DNA of 64,000 nucleotides. It comes from Sediminibacterium sp. FEMGT703S. Its GTDB lineage: Bacteria > Bacteroidota > Bacteroidia > Chitinophagales > Chitinophagaceae. A program made the position numbers and the translations under genes. Within the stretch, counting starts at the first letter, position 1, and each line of letters opens with the position of its first letter. Shown here one piece after another: positions 8,327 through 18,109 of this stretch. The stretch lies in the NCBI GenBank assembly GCA_002786355.1, contig PGCO01000006.1, positions 1 to 64,000 on the forward strand. The letters run 5' to 3'. Below the pieces are notes generated by a model. That model was not told the DNA's origin and did not search any database. It worked only from the letters and a program-made list of their open reading frames with translations.

Positions 8327-9668
8327 GCAACATACCATAATTAAGAATGCAAGTATTGTTAATGAAGGAGTAATCATTCAAGGAGATTTATTGATTAGCA
8401 ACGATAGAATAGAAAAAATTGGAGGCAGTATTGATATAAAAGCTAGGGCTACCGAAATAGATGGTACTGGTTTACACGTATTGCCTGGTGTGATAGACGA
8501 CCAAGTCCATTTTAGAGAACCGGGTCTAACCCATAAAGCCAATATTTATACGGAAGCAAAAGCTGCGGTGGCTGGCGGAACCACTTCGTTTATGGAAATG
8601 CCCAACACTTCCCCTGCAGCATTAACGGTGGATTTATTAGAACAGAAATACAGTAGAGCAGCTGAATCATCTTTAGCGAATTACTCCTTTTTCATGGGTA
8701 CTTCTAATGATAATTTAGAAGAGATTCTACAAATCAATAAAAAGAAAAATCAGGTTTGTGGAATTAAAATTTTCATGGGCTCTTCTACTGGAAATTTATT
8801 AGTGAACAACACTTTGCAATTAGAGAAAGTATTTGCAGGAACAGAATTATTGATCGCCACCCATTGCGAAGAAGAATCCTTGATTAAAGAAAATCTAGCC
8901 AATTTAAAATCCACTGGTAAAAAATTAACAGCGGCAGATCACCCTATTATTCGCAACGAAGAAGTATGTTTTGAATCTTCATTTAAAGCCATTCAATTTG
9001 CCAAAAGAAACAATAGTCGTTTACATATTTTGCATATTAGTACCGAGCGTGAACTACAATTGTTTACGAATATGTTTCCGCTGAAAGACAAAAGAATTAC
9101 TGCAGAAGTTTGTGTACACCATTTACATTTTACCGCGGACGATTATGATCGTTTAGGCAATCAAATCAAATGCAACCCTGCCATTAAAGGACCGTCTAAC
9201 AAAGAAGCATTGTGGAAAGCACTATTAGACGATCGTTTAGACATTATTGCTACCGATCATGCCCCACATACCTGGGAAGAAAAGCAAGAAGATTACGAAC
9301 ATGCCCATGCAGGATTGCCCTTGGTGCAACATTCATTGCAATTGATGCTACACTATGTAAAAGAGGGTCGTATCAGTTTGCCTAAAATGGTAGAAAAAAT
9401 GAGTCATGCGGTAGCCGACTGTTTTCAAATACACGAGAGAGGGTATATCAGAGAAAGCTATATGGCAGATTTAGTCCTGGTCAATCTGAATAAACCCAAT
9501 ACCATTCGTAAAGATAATATTCTGTATAAATGCGGCTGGAGTCCTATGGAAGGAATGACCATGCCTGCCAGCATCGAAAAAACTTTTGTAAATGGCCATA
9601 TGGTTTATGGAAACGGAGTGTTCGATGAATCTAAATGGGGAGCAAGAATGGAATTCAGGAGAGATTAA
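8325..9668 (+). CDS. Dihydroorotase/allantoinase-family amidohydrolase
   Basis: 447 aa cyclic amidohydrolase of the class I dihydroorotase type (pyrimidine synthesis: carbamoyl-aspartate to dihydroorotate). Visible are LPGVIDDQVHFREPG, GIKIFMG (candidate carbamylated Lys), ATHCEEE, LHILHIST and ATDHAPH metal ligands. The first His of the usual D-x-H-x-H motif is Gln here (DDQVH). I recall this variant as common in Bacteroidota, but it alters one metal ligand. Likely co-transcribed with the MutS-like gene 24 bases downstream. Confidence 0.88.
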   Translation: MQHTIIKNASIVNEGVIIQGDLLISNDRIEKIGGSIDIKARATEIDGTGLHVLPGVIDDQVHFREPGLTHKANIYTEAKAAVAGGTTSFMEMPNTSPAALTVDLLEQKYSRAAESSLANYSFFMGTSNDNLEEILQINKKKNQVCGIKIFMGSSTGNLLVNNTLQLEKVFAGTELLIATHCEEESLIKENLANLKSTGKKLTAADHPIIRNEEVCFESSFKAIQFAKRNNSRLHILHISTERELQLFTNMFPLKDKRITAEVCVHHLHFTADDYDRLGNQIKCNPAIKGPSNKEALWKALLDDRLDIIATDHAPHTWEEKQEDYEHAHAGLPLVQHSLQLMLHYVKEGRISLPKMVEKMSHAVADCFQIHERGYIRESYMADLVLVNLNKPNTIRKDNILYKCGWSPMEGMTMPASIEKTFVNGHMVYGNGVFDESKWGARMEFRRD

Positions 9669-9692
9669 AACCACTATAATAGCCAGCAGCCT

Positions 9693-11006
9693 ATGCAAGT
9701 TGATAAAGTTACATTACATGATCTCTCTGTTTTTCATTCAGAGGAATTCCAATCGGTATTCCATCATATCAATTTAACCCATACCAATGGGGGCAGAGAA
9801 TACCTACGGCATATATTGGCCCATCCATTAGATAGTGTAAAAGCAATTGAGCAAACACAACAGACTATTCAATTTTTAAGTACAATCATTCATCAATATC
9901 CAGTAAGCCCAACCAATGGAACCGTGTTGGTCATGGAAAAGTTTTATGAGTCTCCCATCAATAACTATCCGTCTGATATTGGAGTGGTCAACGCGTACAT
10001 TTATAAATGGTTAAACCTTGCCGATTATTCCTTATCAAAGTTTACCGTAGAACACGCATTGGATTTTGTTCAAGGGATGGAAAAAATAGCTGCCTTGATT
10101 AGTACGGAAACTGCTTCGGTTTGGCTTTCACAAACGGCGGAAAGGATTCAACAACTGTTGAATAAAGAAATAGTACAGGCCATGATACAGTCCAATAAAA
10201 AAGACCTATCAACCACTACCATACTAAAGTTTGCGCAGTTCTTAAAAATGCGTTACCGCAATGCCACAGAAGAATTAATTGACATCCATAGTAAACTAGA
10301 TGCCTACTTAAGTTTAGCAAAAGCTGCTAAAAAATTCCATTTTAGTTACCCCGAACTAATCGAAACCAACGAACCTTGTATTGAAGCAGAAGGCTTGTAT
10401 CATTTTCTATTAGAAGTGCCTATACCTTATCATCTAACCTTAAATAGAGACGCCAATTTTATTTTTTTAACCGGCGCAAATATGGCTGGCAAAAGTACTT
10501 TTATTAAAGCGGTAGGATTGGCTGCTTATATGGCGCATATTGGTATGGGGGTTCCTGCTACTAAAATGAAATTGAGTAGATTGGATGGCATTCTGAGTAA
10601 TATTCAGGTTAGCGATAATATTTTAAAAGGAGAGAGTTTCTTTTTTAATGAAGTACAAAGAATTAAAAAAACCATTGAAAGAATTAGTGACGGGAAAAAA
10701 TGGTTGATTTTAATTGACGAATTATTTAAAGGAACCAACCAAGAAGATGCAGTTAAATGTAGTACCGTGGTCATTGAAGGATTGAGAAAGCTACCCAATG
10801 CATTATTTGTTCTTTCTACCCATTTATATGAAATAGGACATAACTTAAAACACCACCCTAATATTCAGTTCCGTTATTTTGAAACAGCCGTTCAAGACGA
10901 TCAATTGGTTTTTAGTTACCAATTAAAAGAAGGGATTAGCAATGATAGACTGGGCTACCTTATTTTGAAAAGAGAAGGTGTCGTAGGCATGTTAGAAAAT
11001 TTATAG
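9693..11006 (+). CDS. MutS-family ATPase (short, mismatch-recognition domain absent)
   Basis: 437 aa. The C-terminal half is a MutS-type ABC ATPase: GANMAGKST (Walker A), the SFFFNEVQRIK segment, LILIDELFKGTN (Walker B and signature area) and STHLYEIG (H-loop). The N-terminal half is helical like the MutS core/lever, with no mismatch-binding domain and no MutS2 Smr domain. Its role in DNA metabolism is unproven. It follows the dihydroorotase gene closely and precedes the nitrilase-fold gene by 25 bases. Confidence 0.85.
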   Translation: MQVDKVTLHDLSVFHSEEFQSVFHHINLTHTNGGREYLRHILAHPLDSVKAIEQTQQTIQFLSTIIHQYPVSPTNGTVLVMEKFYESPINNYPSDIGVVNAYIYKWLNLADYSLSKFTVEHALDFVQGMEKIAALISTETASVWLSQTAERIQQLLNKEIVQAMIQSNKKDLSTTTILKFAQFLKMRYRNATEELIDIHSKLDAYLSLAKAAKKFHFSYPELIETNEPCIEAEGLYHFLLEVPIPYHLTLNRDANFIFLTGANMAGKSTFIKAVGLAAYMAHIGMGVPATKMKLSRLDGILSNIQVSDNILKGESFFFNEVQRIKKTIERISDGKKWLILIDELFKGTNQEDAVKCSTVVIEGLRKLPNALFVLSTHLYEIGHNLKHHPNIQFRYFETAVQDDQLVFSYQLKEGISNDRLGYLILKREGVVGMLENL

Positions 11007-11031
11007 TATCTTAACAATAAATTGATTCTAG

Positions 11032-12183
11032 ATGAAATTGCTTGTAAAATTGGTAGGCATTTCGATGATTTTGGTTGCCCTATACAATGTATGGGTTGTA
11101 ATTGATGTTCCCCCTGCATATAAAGTTCTTGCCAACAGTACGGTTGACAGCAATAGCATTGTAACTGCTGGTGTTGATTCTGGCAAAGGAAATTTGTTGG
11201 GGATTCAACCAGCGTTACAACCTATACATTACGCCAATAAAGTTACCCTTAGAGAAAATTTACGTAGCTACCTGAAAGCTGCAAAATTGCGGGGATATCT
11301 CAATCCTAAAACAGTGGTTGTTTTTCCGGAATACATTGGCAGCTGGTTAGTTGCTATGGAACAAAAAAGCAGCGTATATGAAAAAGCTAATTTAACAGAT
11401 GCAATGACTGCTGTAATTACAGCCAATCTATTCAAATTTGCTGTTGCTTATTTTTCTTCACCTGATGGCGTAACCGAAAAAGATAAGTATGCGGCTTTTG
11501 CTATGAAAGCAAAACAAATTGCAGATGCTTATAATGAAATTTTTAGTGAACTCGCATCAGAATTTAAAGTAACGATTGTGGCTGGGTCTGTTGTTTTACC
11601 AGAACCTTCCATTAATGAAATGGGCAAACTAAAAATAAGTCGTGGCAAATTATACAATACCAGTGCGGTTTACAGCCCAGAAGGAAAATTACTATCTCCA
11701 TTAGTTAAAAAAATATTCCCCATTAATGACGAAGCAGGATTTACTGCTAGTGGGGATCCAACTCAGGTTCCTGTATTCAACACCCCTTCTGGAAAATTAG
11801 CTGTATTGGTTTGTGCAGACAGCTGGTATCCTACTGCTTACGCAAAATTAGGTACCGATATAAAAATGATTGCAGTACCTTCTTTGGGTGCGGTTGATTC
11901 TGTTTGGAATGCCCCTTGGAATGGATACAATGGATTTAAAGCACCCGACGATGTGGATACTACAGACTACAAAAAAATCACAGAAGGAGAAGCTTGGCAG
12001 AAATATTCAATGGGACCAAGAGCCAATAATGTAGATATCCCTTTTGGATTAAATGTTTTCTTTACGGGAAATATGTGGGGCAAAAAAGCAGAAGGAAGAG
12101 TGCTCGTCTTAGATAAAAACGATTTATCTGTTTTACCAGCTACCACCAATTCCGGTAGAATTGTTAACCTCTGGTTACATTAA
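11032..12183 (+). CDS. Carbon-nitrogen hydrolase (nitrilase superfamily), membrane-anchored or exported
   Basis: 383 aa with an N-terminal hydrophobic segment (residues 4-24). The catalytic triad is visible as Glu100 (VVVFPEYIG), Lys226 (SPLVKKIFP) and Cys261 (LAVLVCADSW). The substrate is unknown. The N-terminal segment suggests periplasmic or inner-membrane location, unusual for cytosolic nitrilases but seen in apolipoprotein N-acyltransferase relatives. Four bases separate it from the amine oxidase gene, suggesting an operon. Confidence 0.85.
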   Translation: MKLLVKLVGISMILVALYNVWVVIDVPPAYKVLANSTVDSNSIVTAGVDSGKGNLLGIQPALQPIHYANKVTLRENLRSYLKAAKLRGYLNPKTVVVFPEYIGSWLVAMEQKSSVYEKANLTDAMTAVITANLFKFAVAYFSSPDGVTEKDKYAAFAMKAKQIADAYNEIFSELASEFKVTIVAGSVVLPEPSINEMGKLKISRGKLYNTSAVYSPEGKLLSPLVKKIFPINDEAGFTASGDPTQVPVFNTPSGKLAVLVCADSWYPTAYAKLGTDIKMIAVPSLGAVDSVWNAPWNGYNGFKAPDDVDTTDYKKITEGEAWQKYSMGPRANNVDIPFGLNVFFTGNMWGKKAEGRVLVLDKNDLSVLPATTNSGRIVNLWLH

Positions 12184-12186
12184 TTT

Positions 12187-13530
12187 ATGCAGTACGATGT
12201 TGTGGTGATTGGTGCTGGCTATGCTGGATTAGCCGCTGGTTTGGCTTTGCAAAAAGCAGGAAAAAATATACTATTGTTAGAAGCTCGAAATAGATGTGGC
12301 GGCAGAATTTTAACCGAATATTTTAGTGAACAAGATTACACCGATCTAGGCGGCCAGTGGATAGGCCCTGGGCATGAAAGAATGTATCAACTGGCCGCCG
12401 AGTTTGGCATAGATACTTTCCATACCTATGATAGTGGAAAGAGCACACTGCTATTAAACAGCAAAATAAAACACTATAAAGGGTTGATTCCGCCCCTGCC
12501 CTTATTTGCTTTATTGAGTTTAGATAGAGCCATCAGCAAAATAAATAAACTAGCAAAAACCATTGATCTAGAACATCCTTATCAATCACCCAATGCAGCA
12601 AAATGGGATGCCATGAGTTTGCAAGATTGGATGAACAGCCAAATGAAAAGCGAAACAGCTAGAAAAATGTTTGCGGTTGCAACGGAAGCCATTTTTGCAA
12701 CCGACGCATCAACGATTTCATTTTTACACGCACTGTTTTACATCAAGAGCAATACTCATTTAGACTTCTTAATGAATGTAAATAAAGGCGCACAACAAGA
12801 TCGAATAAAAGGGGGAGCACAAAGCATTTGCTTTAAAATGGCAGCAGCTTTAGGGGATACCATTCACTATGAAAAAGCAGTAACGCATATACACCAAGAA
12901 GACAGTAAAGTAACAATTAGTGGTCAAGGATTTAGTTATACAGCTGCGCATTGTATAGTAGCAGTGCCCCCTGCTGTATCTACTGAAATCAATTATATCC
13001 CAGCAGTACCATCTAACCAATGGCAATTGATGAAAGCCAGTTTTATGGGTACGGTGGTAAAATGTTATGCAGTGTATGATCGTCCATTTTGGAGAAAGGA
13101 ATTTAAAAATGGATTGGTAGCCGCCCCCGATGAATTAACTAGTGTGGTATTTGATAACTCTCCATTCAATGGTAGCAAAGGCATTTTAATGGGCTTTAGT
13201 TTGGCAGAAAAAGCCAAGCAGTTAATGCAGCATGATCAAGCCACCAGAAAAGAAATCGTCAAAGCCAGTTTTGTAAAAATGTTTGGACCAGAAGCTGCCA
13301 ATATAGAATACTATACTGATAAAAGTTTTACCGAAGAACCCTTTACGAAAGGATGTTATGCAGGCATGTTTCCACCACGCGTAATTACTGAATTGCAAAC
13401 ATCACTAGCAACTCCATTTCATCGCATCCACTGGGCAGGCACCGAAACCAGCACCCAATTCAACGGTTATATGGAAGGCGCAGTTAGAAGTGGTGAACGA
13501 GCGGCGAAAGTAGTAATATTGCAATCCTAA
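12187..13530 (+). CDS. Flavin monoamine oxidase family protein (intact)
   Basis: 447 aa FAD-dependent amine oxidase. The N-terminal Rossmann motif VVVIGAGYAGLAAG and the LLEARNRCGGR segment bind FAD, and the C-terminal IHWAGTETSTQFNGYMEGAVRSG is the second FAD motif. The natural substrate is unknown. Its last 289 codons (12641-13507) are duplicated at 17223-18089 with one base difference. The two copies diverge exactly after GERAA, so the last codons (KVVILQS here, REILEL there) belong to the following cassettes. Confidence 0.92.
   Translation: MQYDVVVIGAGYAGLAAGLALQKAGKNILLLEARNRCGGRILTEYFSEQDYTDLGGQWIGPGHERMYQLAAEFGIDTFHTYDSGKSTLLLNSKIKHYKGLIPPLPLFALLSLDRAISKINKLAKTIDLEHPYQSPNAAKWDAMSLQDWMNSQMKSETARKMFAVATEAIFATDASTISFLHALFYIKSNTHLDFLMNVNKGAQQDRIKGGAQSICFKMAAALGDTIHYEKAVTHIHQEDSKVTISGQGFSYTAAHCIVAVPPAVSTEINYIPAVPSNQWQLMKASFMGTVVKCYAVYDRPFWRKEFKNGLVAAPDELTSVVFDNSPFNGSKGILMGFSLAEKAKQLMQHDQATRKEIVKASFVKMFGPEAANIEYYTDKSFTEEPFTKGCYAGMFPPRVITELQTSLATPFHRIHWAGTETSTQFNGYMEGAVRSGERAAKVVILQS
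12641..13507 (+). repeat. Long direct repeat, copy 1 (amine oxidase 3' part, 867 bp)
   Basis: By eye it is identical to 17223-18089 except G12675 versus T17257 (synonymous Ala codon). The unit is bounded by divergence on both sides and has no inverted termini. Confidence 0.9.
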
Positions 13531-13539
13531 AATGTCCAA

Positions 13540-15960
13540 ATGAATTTGTTGAGGAAATACGTTGTTACCATCTTGATAAGCTTGCTGTTAATGGGTTCCT
13601 CAAGTGCGCAAGTAAACAATATCACTATTTCAGGATTGGTTAAAGAAAAAGCTAATAATAGACCAATTGCTTATGTAAATATTGTTGTAAAAAATGCCAA
13701 AGACAGTTCTTTTATAGCAGGCACTCTTAGCAATGAAGAGGGAAGATTTTCCATCGCGAATATTAAGCCTGGCAATTATTCCATTAGCTATAGCTACACT
13801 GGGTTCATGATCAACCAACAACCCTTATTGATTGGTTCATTGAGTGCGTATATCAACTTAGGTACCATAACACTAGAAGTAGATGGCCAGCAATTGAAAG
13901 AAGTAATTGTAAACAGCAAACAAGACAACCTCAATAATAAACTAGATAAGAAAACTTATTCTATAGCGGCTAATATTAGTCAGGCAGGAGGTTCAGTGTT
14001 ACAAGCTTTAAAAAATTTACCTGGTATTACTACTGGTCAGGATGGGAAAGTGGCATTAAGGGGTAGTGATAAAGTGGCCATATTAATTGATGGGAAACAA
14101 ACCGCATTAACCGGTTTTGGAGGGCAAACAGGATTAGATAATATACCCGCTTCCGCAATCGAAAGAATTGAAATCATCAATAACCCTTCAGCTAAATATG
14201 ATGCCAATGGAAATGCAGGGATTATCAATATCATTTACAAAAAAAATAAGCAAGAAGGTTTTAATGGTAAGCTAGGATTTGCTACTGGATTAGGCGCAAT
14301 TTGGGAGAAGAAAGAAAACCTACCCAATATTCGCCCTCAATACCAAGGCACGCCTAAAATCAATCCAAGTCTTTCATTGAACTATCGTAAAAACAAAACC
14401 AATCTATTTTTACAATCAGATTGGTTGTACACCGAAACACTCAACAAAAATGAATTTGTAACAAGAACTTTTAACGATGGCAACATTATTAATAGCCAAT
14501 TAAAAAGAAATCGAAATACCCATTTCTTCAATAATAGTTTTGGTATTGATTGGAATATCAATGAACAAAATAGTTTAACCTTATCCGGATTTTATGGTAC
14601 AGAAAAAATTATCGACAGAGGAGACCAACCTTTTTTCAATAAAGATTATACTACTAGAAACAGACTTTGGCAATTTTTAGAAGACGAATTAAAAACGACT
14701 GTAGTTGCTTCTGCGGTTTATCAACACAAATTTAAAGAAGCAGGGCATGTATTGAATATGGGCTTCAATTATACATTTCATCGTGAAGATGAGAAATACA
14801 ATTTTGTGAACACGCTTTCTACATCAATAGGATTAGATTCATTCAAACTTTTATCGGATGAACATGTAGCCGATTTTAATTTAGACTATACCAAGCCTTT
14901 GAAGCATGGTAGAATAGAAACAGGGATCAAATTTAGGTACCGTGATATTCCTACCAATATGCAATTTAAGCCAGGAGTTAATTCTCCACTAGATGTAAAC
15001 GCAGGTGGGGCAGCAACTTATTCAGAAATTATTCCAGCTGTGTTCAGCAATTACATTTTTGAGAGCAATAAAATAGAAGCAGAATTAGGCTTAAGAATTG
15101 AATATGTAGATTTACAATACAAAGTAAATCCCAATCACAATACGTATAAAAGTGATGGGTATAATTATACGCAACCATTCCCTAATGTTAGATTAGCATA
15201 TAAGATCAATGACCAGAATAAATTGTCTTTCTTTTTTAATAGAAGGGTAGACAGACCCAATGAAGTAGACATTAGAATTTTCCCCAAATACGACGATGCA
15301 GAATTAATTAAAGTAGGTAACCCCGCATTGAGTCCACAGTTTACCAATTCATTTGAATTGGGTTATAAAACTAATACAAAAAAAGGGTATTTCTATACGG
15401 CCCTCTACCATAGAAAAACCAATGGCACAATCACCAGGATTGCCACCCAAGTACCTCCGAGCACTTTAATATATACCGTATTTCAAAATGCAGGCAAAAG
15501 CAGCAATACAGGCATTGAAATGATTTTGCAACATGATTTTTCAAAAGCATTCTCTTTCAATACCAACCTGAATATTTACCAAAATATTATTGAAGCATTT
15601 AGTGTACTGAATAAATATCCTGTGCCCTCATTATATTCAGCCAATAAAGAAGTGTTCACTTCAGGCAATCTTAAATTAAATGCCCTCTTTCATTTGCCTA
15701 AACAAACAGATATTCAATTAACCAGTATTTATTTAGCACCAGATATTATTCCACAAGGAAAAATAGGCACTCGATTTTCTGTTGACTTAGGAATAAAAAA
15801 ACGAATACAGCAAAATAAAGGAGAGTTGTTTTTAAATGCTACCGATATCCTCAACACTTTACAGATTAAGAAAGACTTAGTAGGAAATGGATTTACTTTA
15901 ACCAGCACAGACTACTTCGAAACACAGGTGTTTAGGGTTGGGTATAGTTATAAATTCTAG
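13540..15960 (+). CDS. Outer-membrane beta-barrel receptor-like protein (cassette A)
   Basis: 806 aa. Signal peptide to SSAQ, a CarboxypepD_reg-like beta-sandwich (residues ~28-110), a plug-like segment (DGKQTALTGFGG, IPASAIERIEIINNPSAKYD, near 180-225), then a large beta-barrel ending YSYKF with a terminal aromatic. This is the TonB-dependent/OMP_b-brl_3 type, with an unknown ligand. The start lies 9 bases after the amine oxidase stop, entirely inside cassette A. Convergent with the next gene with 6 bases between stops. Confidence 0.88.
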   Translation: MNLLRKYVVTILISLLLMGSSSAQVNNITISGLVKEKANNRPIAYVNIVVKNAKDSSFIAGTLSNEEGRFSIANIKPGNYSISYSYTGFMINQQPLLIGSLSAYINLGTITLEVDGQQLKEVIVNSKQDNLNNKLDKKTYSIAANISQAGGSVLQALKNLPGITTGQDGKVALRGSDKVAILIDGKQTALTGFGGQTGLDNIPASAIERIEIINNPSAKYDANGNAGIINIIYKKNKQEGFNGKLGFATGLGAIWEKKENLPNIRPQYQGTPKINPSLSLNYRKNKTNLFLQSDWLYTETLNKNEFVTRTFNDGNIINSQLKRNRNTHFFNNSFGIDWNINEQNSLTLSGFYGTEKIIDRGDQPFFNKDYTTRNRLWQFLEDELKTTVVASAVYQHKFKEAGHVLNMGFNYTFHREDEKYNFVNTLSTSIGLDSFKLLSDEHVADFNLDYTKPLKHGRIETGIKFRYRDIPTNMQFKPGVNSPLDVNAGGAATYSEIIPAVFSNYIFESNKIEAELGLRIEYVDLQYKVNPNHNTYKSDGYNYTQPFPNVRLAYKINDQNKLSFFFNRRVDRPNEVDIRIFPKYDDAELIKVGNPALSPQFTNSFELGYKTNTKKGYFYTALYHRKTNGTITRIATQVPPSTLIYTVFQNAGKSSNTGIEMILQHDFSKAFSFNTNLNIYQNIIEAFSVLNKYPVPSLYSANKEVFTSGNLKLNALFHLPKQTDIQLTSIYLAPDIIPQGKIGTRFSVDLGIKKRIQQNKGELFLNATDILNTLQIKKDLVGNGFTLTSTDYFETQVFRVGYSYKF

Positions 15961-15966
15961 ATTAAA

Positions 15967-16704
15967 CTACTCAACAGGAAAGCGTATTTGATTTTTTTTC
16001 CATGCAGCAAACACTTTGACTATCGAGTCTGGAAAATAATTGGAAATAAGTTTTATTTCTTCATCAGATCTAGCGTGTGGATTCTGTTCTGGATATATTC
16101 GTAAAAAAACAAGCGGGCAACCCATTTGATTACTTACGACTGTGTTAATATGGAAATCTGTCTTTTTTATATCACAGCGAAATAAGAAAATGCCTTTGTA
16201 TCTCGTTTTATTTAAAAGTAAACTAGCATTCGCTTGTTTGTATGTAATTGCGCCAATAGTAGTATCAGGTAAAAGACGAAAACTATCCACTGGATGAGAG
16301 ATACGATTTACAAAATTCCAACCTCCCGTAAAATTCGTAATATCGGCATATCTATATTTTCGCTCGATTAAAGCAGTGTCTGATAAGCTGCTGTATTCAT
16401 ACGCCCACTTCTTTTTCAAATCTATAAAACGATATCCAATAGTTGCAATATTGACGGATTGTACATTATCAATAGTAACGAAATTAATACCACAAATTTG
16501 AGTAATACCTATGCTATCTTGATACCAAGCTTTTTGTGTAATACTGAGATATGGGGTATCAATATTGCTAGCGCTTTTCCAAAATGTGGTCACATGTTCA
16601 ACCGCTTCACCAGTAGTGGCGATTCGGTGAGCAGTTTTGCAGTTACAGAAAATAGCAAGTACTAGTATATAATACACAAACATCGAAAGAATTTTCATAA
16701 GCAC
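15967..16704 (-). CDS. Predicted lipoprotein or exported protein, unknown (cassette A)
   Basis: 245 aa. An N-terminal hydrophobic segment ends at a cysteine-rich lipobox-like stretch (LAIFCNCKT), so it may be a lipoprotein. The rest is soluble and beta-rich with no family I recognise. An in-frame ATG two codons in is an alternative start. The only partner visible is the receptor-like protein encoded convergently in the same cassette, so a surface-exposed accessory role is a guess. Confidence 0.6.
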   Translation of the reverse strand: MLMKILSMFVYYILVLAIFCNCKTAHRIATTGEAVEHVTTFWKSASNIDTPYLSITQKAWYQDSIGITQICGINFVTIDNVQSVNIATIGYRFIDLKKKWAYEYSSLSDTALIERKYRYADITNFTGGWNFVNRISHPVDSFRLLPDTTIGAITYKQANASLLLNKTRYKGIFLFRCDIKKTDFHINTVVSNQMGCPLVFLRIYPEQNPHARSDEEIKLISNYFPDSIVKVFAAWKKNQIRFPVE

Positions 16705-16797
16705 TATATTATTTGCCGAACACTACAATTTACTTAATTGTACTAGCTGAAACTGAAAAAGATTGAATACATAGATTCTTCTAATTTACATTAGTCA

Positions 16798-17224
16798 TCA
16801 ATTATTTCCCTCTATTGCCTTCCCCTCCAACTTCACACTCTTACGCGTCTCACCCCACCCCTCTTTATCTAAACATCTATAGCGAACTGCTTCTGCAAAA
16901 TGATCAAAACTAATTTGCTCGCTACCTGCTAAATCTGCAATGGTTCTACTGACTTTTAAAATTCGATCGTAAGCCCTTGCACTGAGGTGATTTTTTTTCA
17001 TAGTGTCTTCTAACTCATGAGTACTTGCACGATCTATTTTGCAGTATTTCCTCAATTGCTGTGTGGTCATTTGTGCATTGGTATAAATACCAGACTTTCC
17101 GTTGTAGCGGTCTGCTTGGATAGCTCTTGCTTTGATAACTCTTTCGCGAATAATAAATGAATCCTCTTCCAATGTATCAGAAGTCATATCATTAAACTCC
17201 ATTGCACGAACGGTAATATGCAAA
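16798..17224 (-). pseudogene. yifB 3' fragment (truncated at the junction)
   Basis: It encodes the C-terminal ~125 residues of the YifB/ComM-type AAA protein (from ITVRAMEFNDM to KEGWGE). 16848-17224 matches 22595-22971 of the intact gene at all positions compared except A17215 versus T22962. The tail after KEGWGE differs (TRKSVKLEG and on, versus KKILNKD). No Walker A, no AAA core. The frame is fused upstream to antisense amine oxidase sequence, so it is a non-functional fragment. Confidence 0.92.
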
Positions 17225-18109
17225 ATGAAAAGCGAAACAGCTAGAAAAATGTTTGCTGTTGCAACGGAAGCCATTTTTGCAACCGACGCATCAACGATTT
17301 CATTTTTACACGCACTGTTTTACATCAAGAGCAATACTCATTTAGACTTCTTAATGAATGTAAATAAAGGCGCACAACAAGATCGAATAAAAGGGGGAGC
17401 ACAAAGCATTTGCTTTAAAATGGCAGCAGCTTTAGGGGATACCATTCACTATGAAAAAGCAGTAACGCATATACACCAAGAAGACAGTAAAGTAACAATT
17501 AGTGGTCAAGGATTTAGTTATACAGCTGCGCATTGTATAGTAGCAGTGCCCCCTGCTGTATCTACTGAAATCAATTATATCCCAGCAGTACCATCTAACC
17601 AATGGCAATTGATGAAAGCCAGTTTTATGGGTACGGTGGTAAAATGTTATGCAGTGTATGATCGTCCATTTTGGAGAAAGGAATTTAAAAATGGATTGGT
17701 AGCCGCCCCCGATGAATTAACTAGTGTGGTATTTGATAACTCTCCATTCAATGGTAGCAAAGGCATTTTAATGGGCTTTAGTTTGGCAGAAAAAGCCAAG
17801 CAGTTAATGCAGCATGATCAAGCCACCAGAAAAGAAATCGTCAAAGCCAGTTTTGTAAAAATGTTTGGACCAGAAGCTGCCAATATAGAATACTATACTG
17901 ATAAAAGTTTTACCGAAGAACCCTTTACGAAAGGATGTTATGCAGGCATGTTTCCACCACGCGTAATTACTGAATTGCAAACATCACTAGCAACTCCATT
18001 TCATCGCATCCACTGGGCAGGCACCGAAACCAGCACCCAATTCAACGGTTATATGGAAGGCGCAGTTAGAAGTGGTGAACGAGCGGCGAGGGAGATTTTA
18101 GAATTATAA
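17223..18109 (+). pseudogene. Amine oxidase 3' fragment (truncated at the junction)
   Basis: It encodes residues ~152-440 of the amine oxidase without the N-terminal FAD-binding fold, so it cannot be active. It begins at the breakpoint with the yifB fragment, with only two shared bases (AA at 17223-17224) between the two sequences. It ends GERAAREILEL. Its stop overlaps the stop of the convergent cassette B receptor gene by 6 bases. An open frame runs into it from the antisense of yifB, giving a chimeric reading frame unlikely to be meaningful. Confidence 0.92.

Noticed and set aside
16798..17274. 158-codon frame on the minus strand read as a small AAA-related protein
   Set aside because: Its first residues are antisense amine oxidase and it has no ATPase core; called as a yifB fragment.
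17132..18109. Open frame of 325 codons through the yifB'/amine oxidase' join read as a chimeric protein
   Set aside because: Its first ~30 codons are antisense yifB sequence and it lacks the FAD-binding fold, so it is a by-product of the join, not a gene.
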